The position numbers and the translations under genes are program-made. A stretch of 64,000 nt of DNA from Papaver somniferum (taxonomy: Eukaryota; Streptophyta; Magnoliopsida; Ranunculales; Papaveraceae). The notes beneath the pieces were generated by a model that was not told the DNA's origin, ran no database searches, and saw only the letters and a program-made list of their open reading frames with translations. The stretch lies in assembly GCF_003573695.1 (NCBI RefSeq), contig NW_020635485.1, positions 211,374-275,373 on the forward strand, written 5' to 3'. Positions 56,392-64,000 of this stretch are shown here, in pieces (position 1 is the stretch's first letter; each line of letters begins with the position of its first letter).

Positions 56392-57260
56392 TTTATTGAT
56401 AGAATCTCCGTTTTTTTTACCCTACAAAAATCTCCAAACTTCAACCAAGCGAAATAAATAATAATACGGTTAAGACGTCATATTCGTACTGAAAAGGATG
56501 AAACCTCTAACAATCAACAATTAAGAAACACTATCATACAGGATGAAATGGCAGCAGCCAATTCGAATGATTTGTGGTTACCATTCTATATGCTAATTGA
56601 CCATCTTACGCAGATTCCTCAGTCGAATAAAGAATCTCAAGAAAGTAATAGAATATTCAGAGAAGCTGCACGCATATAATATAAGACGTAATGCAGTACT
56701 ATCCCAAAGTACTTCTAACTCAGACTAACAATACAATAGAGTACATTGATACTAGTGTGTGTTAATGAACAATCCTAATATTTTAGGGTTACTAACTTCT
56801 AAATCTTGACTGGAAGAGTCCAAATTAACCCCAAGTTCCAGATTAAATTTTTGCTAACCTCAAAACCCTAGGAAACCCCTCTCGAACGAAACAATGATCC
56901 GTGATATATTGCACATACCATACCTAACTCCAAGATCAATCAACCAACGGGATACACCCATTGCAATACGAATTGGAAATCATCAAAAATAAAACAAAAT
57001 TTAAGAACAAACCCAAAACTCATGGATTCAATAAAACTTTAAGAAGAAATTTATGTAATTTCGATTACAGTAAATCATCATATTGATTATACAGGATGGT
57101 GTTCTTGATTGAAAGATTTGGAGCAAAAACTAACCTGTTTGATATCGGATTTTCCCCTGCGCCCAGAAAGTTCAGAGAGTGAGAAGAGAGTGCTTGAAGA
57201 AGAAAAGAGGGAAGAAGGAATTCTTTTCCTTTCTTTTGGAACACCAAATTTTCACGGTTC
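56392..57260 (-). promoter_or_regulatory. HAKAI 5' UTR with intron and promoter side
   Basis: A short leader exon (about 57135-57240; CTCTCTGAACTTTCTGGGCG on minus) ends at donor ACAG/GTTAGT. The acceptor TTTTTGTAG at 56422-56424 gives a 713-bp leader intron and a 30-nt second leader exon. Such leader introns are common in plant housekeeping genes. No clear TATA box was identified upstream of 57240. Confidence 0.45.
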
Positions 57261-57574
57261 CACCATGAACCATAATATCGGGCATACCAAAATCTTCCAA
57301 GGCATATTGAATGAAAACAAAAAAAGTTGTGAAATAGCAAAATCAGATAACCCCTTAACCCAAAAAAATTTTAATGGCAAATCTGCCCTTTACGTATTAG
57401 TGTTAATAATCTTGATTAGTGATTAAATATTTTGTTTAGTGATTAAAATAATTTTCAGAATTATAAGAGTTGTTTAGATGAAAAATTTGAGGAAAAAAAA
57501 AAATCAAAGTTTTGGTTTGGTTAAGAAGGAGAGAAAGAGAAGGAGAAAGTGAGAAAATTCTAATTCTTGCTTCA
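57261..57574. other. Spacer between HAKAI and the hairpin locus
   Basis: AT-rich with TTAGTGATTAAA repeated (57416, 57438). A GA-rich stretch (57526-57555) probably is the 5' UTR of the small plus-strand ORF. No other feature seen. Confidence 0.35.
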
Positions 57575-57691
57575 ATGGAGGATGAGGAGGGTCATATATC
57601 ATCTAAAAAACCTAGGAAAATACACATCAACTACACCTATGATTCCCAAATGGATGATTTCTTAGATTATGATCAGGGTTCGGCGAAACAG
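57575..57691 (+). CDS. Small acidic ORF, probable exon 1 upstream of hairpin array
   Basis: ATG 57575, 39 codons (MEDEEGHISSKKPRKIHINY...), ending at the donor-like CAG/GTTGAG. After it the frame runs into the hairpin units and stops at 57754. It has an acidic start, a basic KKPRK stretch (possible nuclear signal) and a Tyr/Asp-rich end (YDSQMDDFLDYDQG). No downstream exon was found on plus. Unrecognised; it may be one gene of a transposon whose other gene is 58405-59673. Confidence 0.35.
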
Positions 57692-59416
57692 GTTGAGGTT
57701 CGGCTCACATCTATGAGTCGAATCTACCAATTGATGAACGGTTCGGCTTACTGAATCTGTTTATTGCATGCGCCGAACCTATAATTTTCAATTCCAACCC
57801 TTTTGCTAGACACTAGTTCGGCTTATATGATCATAGTAAGTCGAACAACATCCTGAATAGCCCGTAATAGAATCATTTCTAATTCGTCTTACATATCCAA
57901 AATCGTATGTGCCGAACATAATTTTTTAATTTTTGGGTTGAAATATTGTTACTGGTTCGGCACATATGGAGAATATCGTATCAGCCGAAACCTCTTATGT
58001 TCAAGGTTCGGCACATAATATGATTATCGTCCGAGCCGAACATGAATTTGTTAATTTTTGGATTAAAATATTGATCGTGGTTCGGCACATATTGAGGATA
58101 TCGTATAAGCCGAAACCTGAAAATGTTTATAGTTCGGCACATAGGGTGATTAACGAATGCGCCGAACCTGAAGGACAAATGATTCGGCGCGTAACTAACA
58201 TTAGAGGATAAGCCGAACTCTGTAAATTCGGCACATAACTGTTAAGCTATTCATTAAAACATGAAATTGAATGTGTCCATAACCCAATCCCAGCACCATT
58301 AAAAACAAAGTTCAGCACCTTAAAGCAAAGGTGTTTGCAACACCATAAAAGTGTACTTAAAACTTAAGAAAAAGTGTACCATAAAAGTGTACATAAAAGG
58401 GCATTTAACCACGACCCCTCTTCTTAGTTGCACGACCACCTCTTCTTCCACCTTGGTCTTCATCTTCCGACGCATCATTACCGGGTTGGACGGTAGCACC
58501 ACCTTGGCTTGTACCTTCACCAACTTGTCAAGACCTCTTAGTGGTAGGCCTTTGTTCGGGTTCCTCGGGTCCTTGTCCTTTGTTGATGATTGCATCCCAC
58601 TTGTTTATGAGGTATTTTTGTTCTTCCACGGTCATTGGTGTTTTGCAACCAAGTTTGGCCTTCATTTTTTTCAACATCTCCCTACCCGCGGCATTGGTCC
58701 TGACACAAGTATGAAAGTTATAAGACTAATTCGAACAACAAAGAGATCTGGAAAGCCAAAAACTTGTAAGAAAATAAGAAGGCTCGGCTTACCCGAAATA
58801 ACACATATGAGCCGAATCATGTCTTGAAATTTTTATTAGCTTACACAGAGAGTGGATCGGCTCATACCACAAAACAATTATAAGCCGATCCTATATATTC
58901 GTCTCACAACCGATACCGTCGAATAAGCCGAATCTATGATTATGAACTCAAACATGTATTCGGCGCAACATGATATCATATAAATAAGCCGATCCTATAC
59001 ACTTGTAAAATTTATGAAATTTTAACAATGATATTCGGCGCAACCCTAATACTATCGAATAAGCCGAATCTAGACTTATGAATTGAAACATTTATTCGGC
59101 GCAAAACTAATACAACCATACAAGCCGATCCTAAGCACATGCAAAAATTCTGAAATTCAAACAACATTTATTCGGCACAAAACTAATACTACCATACAAG
59201 CCGATCCTACGCACATGCAAAATTTCTGAAATTCACAAAACATATTCGGCACAAAACTAACACCATCGAATAAGCCGATCCTAAATATAAGTCTCTGTGT
59301 CACTAAGTTCGGCTCAAAACGGGTTTCAGATCTACGCCGAGTCGTTCATATGTACTTTCAGGGTTCAGTTTCAAGAACAGCTCGGTGCACATCTAACATT
59401 TGTTTTACGCCGAACC
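57678..59416. repeat. Array of about 20 interrupted palindromes TTCGGC...GCCGAA
   Basis: Two blocks (57678-58245; 58783-59416). Each unit is TTCGGCRCA, 20-30 nt of AT-rich spacer, then AAGCCGAAYCT (or GATCGGCT...AAGCCGATCC). Units start every 45-75 bp, for example at 57956, 58007, 58081, 58133, 58181, 59033, 59094, 59170 and 59243. The arms are conserved while the spacers vary, and several arms differ together (TTCGGC with GCCGAA; ATCGGC with GCCGAT), the pattern of compensated stems. The units fill the space around and inside the intron of the gene at 58405-59673. Not a known satellite to me. Confidence 0.85.
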
Positions 59417-59673
59417 ATACCCGGTAACCGCCGCAGAACACATGATTTTGACGAATTAAATCGACCAAAACAATCAAAAACATCAAATATGAGATGGGTT
59501 TGTAGAACTAACCTTCTTATTCTCATTTCCGGAGTTGGTTCTTCTTCAATCTCTTCTTCCGGTTGATTTTGTGGTTGATTTTGAGTTTCTTCTTCACTCT
59601 CTAAATCTTCTTCTTCTTCAATGGGTTGTTCAATCGCTCGATTAGAACGAGATACTGGCTTACGGCGAACCAT
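58405..59673 (-). pseudogene. Small two-exon gene with Gly/Arg-rich tail, premature stop
   Basis: Exon 1 is 59513-59673 (MVRRKPVSRSNRAIEQ..., then an acidic Glu/Gln/Pro run and PTPEMRIRR). Exon 2 is 58405-58699 (NAAGREMLKKMKAKLGC, TVEEQKYLINKWDAIINKG, then GGRRGGRATKKRGRG). Donor AAG/GTTAGT and acceptor GTGTCAG join in phase to 151 codons. One in-frame TGA (58528-58530) lies two-thirds along, followed by readable coding text, so it reads as a recent nonsense change (CGA to TGA would fit). The 813-bp intron consists mostly of hairpin units. The RGG-like tail suggests nucleic-acid binding (inference). Family not recognised. Confidence 0.5.
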
Positions 59674-60559
59674 TATATAGATGAGTTTAATCGTCGACTA
59701 AATTTTCACGAATCGACGATTAAATTTCGGCGATGATACGATAAAAAAAAAAAGGAGAAGGTGGGTCTGTGGAGGATGAGGAGGAAGAAGAAGGGGTTGA
59801 AACTGTTTTTAGGTCTATGATTATAGATTTTTGTATTAAGGTTAGAGATAGATTAGTAATTTATAGGATTTAAGGGCATATAGGTAATTAAACCATCCAT
59901 AGGGTACCCCTTATAAGGTCACCCAAGTTAGGACTAGTCCTTTGTATGCCTTGAAAGTTTTAGGCATGCCCAAAATTAGGGTTCTCCACCATTTGGGAAA
60001 CTGGATTTCATTATTATTATTGCCCCGGTTTATATTTTTCAGGTTCGATGGGGGGATAAACAGAATAAAGCCCAAGATAAATGCATGGGCTTGTGCAGGA
60101 GAACAAAGTCCATTAATATTTTGTTGAATCGGATGGATGAGCCATCAAGTTTGACTTGACCGAGTTGCAAACCATATACGTTTTTGAGACGGCGAATGTT
60201 TGGTAAAGATGCCCCTGAACTGAAATGAATAAAATCTTGGCAGAATCGCGGAGTGGGAAGGCATTATGGTCTGAAGGAGTCATGCGTGCACAGCTTTTTA
60301 TTTATCTCTGCTATGTGCTTCCCACGTATAATAATGAAATTCATGTATTCAAGTTCCAATCCTGGGATTTCTTATTATTTATTCGTTACCAATTACCATC
60401 TTCAGTTTGTTTTTTCTTTCTTTTTTTATGCAACCAGCTTCGGTTTGTTGATATGATTGATCGCGCATTTGGAGTTAGGTCCTGTCTATAGTTTGGTAGT
60501 ATATTTGTCATTATTTTGTGAATATACAGGTTGCTTCCAAATATCTCACGGCAACCAAA
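59674..60559. other. Spacer right of hairpin locus
   Basis: The upstream side of the 58405-59673 gene shows ATCTATATAATGG next to its ATG and a GA/CT-rich leader (59750-59805). Beyond it, open frames up to 88 codons have no recognisable features. Nothing else supported. Confidence 0.35.
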
Positions 60560-61140
60560 CCAATCCATTGTAGCTTAAACTTTTTCTATTTTTTTTAATA
60601 CCAAATAAAGAAAATCTTTCCATCAAAAAAAGAAAAAGAAAATCAACATTTTCTACGTATTCCAATATTACATTTGTAATAAAAGATAAAGAATATGCGA
60701 TCCAAACCTTAAAAACTTTGAAGATTCTAGTATGCTTAGCAATTTTATCAGTTGGCTTATTACATTGTCTATTAATAAACTTATAATTCCATGAAGGATG
60801 ATTGTTTGGCATAACTTTAGTGTCTAATATAATAGATTGATTCTCCTATTTGTGTTATTTTTTGAAAATTTTAATTGACTGCCTCAACCACCGGTTGTGT
60901 GTCCATCTCAAAACAAAAAAAAATCGCAATTCTAGATCTCCATGTATTGCATGGCTGCTTTACATTCTGCTACCTCGGCATTTAAGAGTCAATTAGCATA
61001 AAAGTACCTTGTTTAGATAATATCTCCTGCCAAAATTCGACAAATTAGTCCACAACTAGAATGAGTAACAAAATCAATAATTTTGAAAGAAGCATCACAG
61101 CAAACTGAGCAATATGGACTAGTTGGTGGCGTCTATCTAA
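60560..61140 (-). pseudogene. LINE RNase H remnant
   Basis: Minus-strand fragments in changing frames match the C-terminal RNase H of plant LINEs: CCDASFKIIDFVT (first Asp), AEVAECKAAMQYME (Glu), EMDTQPVVEAVN (second Asp) and SWNYKFINRQCNKPTDKIAK (the last acidic position), then FITNVILEYVE. Poly(T)-rich sequence (60581-60597) at the left is consistent with a minus-strand tail. It belongs to a different lineage from the LINE at 17088. Confidence 0.65.
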
Positions 61141-62192
61141 TAGTGGTCTAGTACTCAAGATATTTTGAGCACCAATGAGTCTTTTCTGCATCATTTGACC
61201 CTTTTCACTTAATTAAACTGATCCACAAAATTTAAGATGTCATTTGAAAAAAAGATGAGGTTAACAAAGATAATTATAAAACAACCGTACAAATCCAAAA
61301 TCAAGGAAAAAAACATAGTAAGTTTATGCCACATATGCAATGTACTTCGGATAACTATGTCTCGGTTTACAACTATGACCTCATTATTAAAAACGAAATT
61401 TTCAATTTTACGATTACATACTCCCTCGCAAAACATATAAATTTCAAGATGCTCAAAATCAAAATCAAATAGGTTATATTGATCTTACTTGTCCCAGATT
61501 TCTTGTTTCTTTTGTTGTTGTGATAGGATGGGAAGACTTGTTCATATACAAAAAGTGAATATAAAATACACGAATAAAAAAAAAAGGAAATCCAATTACC
61601 TTGGCTTCACCGGTTTGTACTAGTAGTGTTGTGAATCCCATCAACATTAATCTTCGTAACACTATAACTACGATTAGAGTAGCATTACTAAGCAGGCACG
61701 AAACTACACCAAGTCCAGAGGGGAGAACAATCCCCCTTAGAATCTCCTAATTACATATTAGGCTTTACCTAATTATCATGTTAGGGTTGGAAAATTTAAG
61801 TATTTGTAGATTTGTCCTTCCTTAACTTTATATATTACTTAAAAGAGCCTTGAATCCTATAAGATTTTATTTATGTAAATTTTACTATACTTACTTTAAA
61901 ACCTACTGGTGATAGGCATTATGGTATAAAACTCGGCTTAAATGTCAACATTACGTAGCAAAGAAATGAAAAAAAAAATCCAAAATTATTAAATCCATCC
62001 ATTATCTTAAACGTCTTGTAACTTATCGGGTATCTTGATGACAACATTTGAAGGAAAAACAACAGCCTAAAAAAATTGCGGCCATCGATCGCTTATTTTC
62101 ACGTCATTACTACTTTACTTATACATACTTCCCCCCACCCATATAATAAATCCTGACTTCGTCTCTGTTACTAAGTGCATTGTACTAGAGAG
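61141..62192. other. No gene recognised
   Basis: AT-rich, only short frames. A CCCCTTAGAATCTCC/GGGAGAACAATCCCCC stretch near 61718 is weakly palindromic. No support for coding or RNA genes. Confidence 0.4.
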
Positions 62193-62640
62193 AAAAGCCC
62201 TTATCACCACCATCAATAACATATCCATCCTGAATACCACACATGAAGAAAATCTCAACCTTCATACAAAAGTATCCATTACAACCAACAATGATCATTA
62301 TTGTTCAAATCATTAACTCCAAAGATTCAGAGAAAACCTCACATCCCTAACGTCAAAACCAGCCACACCTTGGCCATCGCCTAAACCCGCCAGTGTACCA
62401 TTGTAATAAAGTCAAATAGCTCATAAAAAATATCATTAGGAAAAGCCCTTATCACCACCATCAATAACATATCCATCCTGAATACCACACATGAAGCAAA
62501 TCTCAATCTTCATACAAAAGTATCCATTACAACCAACAACAATCATTATTGTTCAAATTATTAACTCCAAAGATTCAAAGAAGACCTCGCGTCCCTAACG
62601 TCAAAACTAGCCACACCTTGGCCATCGCCACCAAAATCAT
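62193..62640. repeat. Tandem duplication, period 248 bp
   Basis: AAAAGCCCTTATCACCACCA begins copy 1 at 62193 and copy 2 at 62441. The copies stay collinear for about 190 bp, through CAACCAACAATGATCATTAT and CCACACCTTGGCCATCGCC, with about 5-8 percent visible differences. They are separated by about 55 bp unique to the first unit. Confidence 0.9.
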
Positions 62641-63563
62641 CCACATTTTGGACACCGTTTTATCTTGACGGAATTTAGGTTTTACTTTGTTTTCATTTGT
62701 AGAATGAGGTAAATTGTTATTTTTACCTTCATCTTGCAATTCACCGATGTCAGCAGATGCATCTTAATAAATTTATTTTGTCAAAGGGCAAACAGAAAAA
62801 CTAATAATAAATTATGAACATTTAGTAGTTTCATGGTATATGAGAAAAACCTAAATTCTCGTATATGAAATAGAAAAAAATTTCTAGCAAAAAGATAAAA
62901 AATTAAAGAATGCTTAAGACGAAAAAGTTTAACATATTTTCAGCGATATATGATATTTTTTTCATAAAATTGGTTAAAAAGACCAAAATCAACAATTCCT
63001 TGGTGAAATGGACAGTTAGATTTTGATACTGTTTAAATGGACAAAATGTAAAAATAGGCAGGATGTAAACCAGTTTCATCCTTACTATTTTTTTTGGCCA
63101 TTTAACCCAAACTATTTTTTACTCGTCCATTTGAACTGTGATTTAAAAATATTTGGACAAATGATCCATTTTCCATATTTTTTTCTTCTTTTTTTCCAAG
63201 CATATGATACTTCTTTTCTCTATATACATATATTTATTTTTTTGAACATTGGTACTTCTTTTCTAATAAATATAGTATGATCCTGTGAATGGCAAAGAAA
63301 AAAAGGTAATCTTTCAAATAAGCCATACCAACCGCTCATCTTGATACTCTAAGATAAGAAGAATGTCTTACTCGAGGCTTTTTAATTGAATCCCATCATA
63401 AACTTTTCTACAAACAAAGGAGATAACCTGATAACCTGTACAATGAGAAGACAGTATTAGTACATGACCTGTATTCCAACAAACAGAATACAGTCTACTT
63501 GAGCGTATTCAGTATTCTACACCTTGTAGTACACGATAATACACGTGTGTATACAATAATGAC
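62641..63563. other. No gene recognised
   Basis: AT-rich sequence with homopolymer runs. CTCGTATATGAAATA recurs near 62840 in weakly inverted form. Between 63421 and 63560, ATACA/GTATT-rich text is repetitive. Nothing coding. Confidence 0.4.
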
Positions 63564-64000
63564 TAGGGCTGCACATGGTTCGGTTTTTATCGGTTCTTGG
63601 GAAAACCTAAACCGAAACCAAAGTACTCGGTTTTCCAATAATGAAAACCAATGAAACCATATAGCCTATTCGGTTTCATTGGTTTCGGTTTCTACTCGGT
63701 TTTGTTAAAAACCATACGGTTTTTGGTTAACCGAATGATTTATAAACAATAATGTGCCAGTGCTTTATAGTTTACACAAACAGTACACCCAATACTACAA
63801 GCGGCAGAAAAGTTCGCTGGCAACATATCAGAGGCATAAATGACAAGCAACTAAAATGACAACAAAAGGATTTAACTCGAATAATCCTCCTAAGAGTCAT
63901 AACCATTCATTAACTACAATTCATCAGTGTGAAAAGATTCATTTTGCTATGGTCATTATTAATCGGTTAACCAATTGGTTTTTGGTTCGGTTTAGAGATA
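63564..64000. mobile_element. Left edge of a hAT-like/MITE repeat, cut by window end
   Basis: Starts TAGGGCTGCACATGGTTCGG, the sort of terminal sequence seen in plant hAT-type MITEs. It is followed by many CGGTTT/AAACCG words in both orientations (63578-63735), and CGGTTAACCAATTGG appears again at 63964. The right end and TSD lie outside the window. Confidence 0.4.

Noticed and set aside
57065..57340. 91-codon minus-strand frame
   Set aside because: It overlaps the likely HAKAI leader exon and its donor; it has no recognisable domain and no continuation.
57678..59416. CRISPR-like appearance of regularly spaced short repeats
   Set aside because: The units are themselves palindromes with variable spacing and diverged arms in a plant nuclear context; no cas genes and no constant direct repeat with unique spacers.
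1..64000. tRNA, rRNA or snoRNA genes
   Set aside because: No A/B-box or cloverleaf, no rRNA core sequences noticed; primer sites only resemble tRNA 3' ends as expected for retroelements. A tRNAscan or Rfam run would be decisive.

Overview
The window reads as plant nuclear DNA. It is AT-rich, with short GT-AG introns, copia primer sites complementary to initiator tRNA-Met, PIF/Harbinger and RNase H-bearing LINE relics, and genes whose homologues are plant proteins (HAKAI, FIS1, a plant ARM-repeat family). The very large LTRs and nested layout would suit a repeat-rich eudicot such as a poppy relative, but that is only a guess. Coordinates of TE ends and introns were read by eye from terminal motifs, target-site duplications (TSDs) and splice consensus.

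Layout. 0.2-2.2 kb: 3' part of a minus-strand ARM-repeat gene. 3.1-24.9 kb: a PIF/Harbinger transposon (TSD TAA) split by an LTR element of family B (5670-23581, TSD ACTAC). That element is split in turn by a complete family A LTR element (7453-16855, TSD GCAAC) and by a LINE (17088-20998, 16-bp TSD). 25.0-41.3 kb: a decayed Ty1/copia element interrupted by a 12.7-kb inverted-repeat derivative of a Ty3/gypsy element (27162-39816, TSD ATTAC). Two solo LTRs sit inside that derivative (30490-32027, TSD CAACC; 34502-36868, TSD ACAAG). 41.3-49.5 kb: LTR and gag relics, most of them in minus orientation, with another solo family B LTR (45722-48010, TSD AGTAG).

49.5-57.3 kb is the genic part: an orphan exon resembling the start of nucleoporin NUP188, a duplicated HAKAI tail fused to a broken FIS1-like gene, a second truncated FIS1-like gene, and an apparently intact E3 ligase/m6A-writer gene HAKAI, all on minus. 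57.6-59.7 kb holds about 20 short interrupted palindromes (TTCGGC...GCCGAA) lying in and between the introns of two small opposed genes. 59.7-64.0 kb is mostly non-coding, with a LINE RNase H remnant, a 248-bp tandem duplication and the left edge of a hAT-like repeat.

How it works together: only HAKAI looks like a functional host gene complete in this window; the ARM gene continues or is truncated beyond what can be read. The rest is a layered transposon record whose TSDs give the insertion order. The most unusual items are the integrated single-ended palindromic retroelement, the hairpin-unit array and the FIS1/HAKAI chimera.
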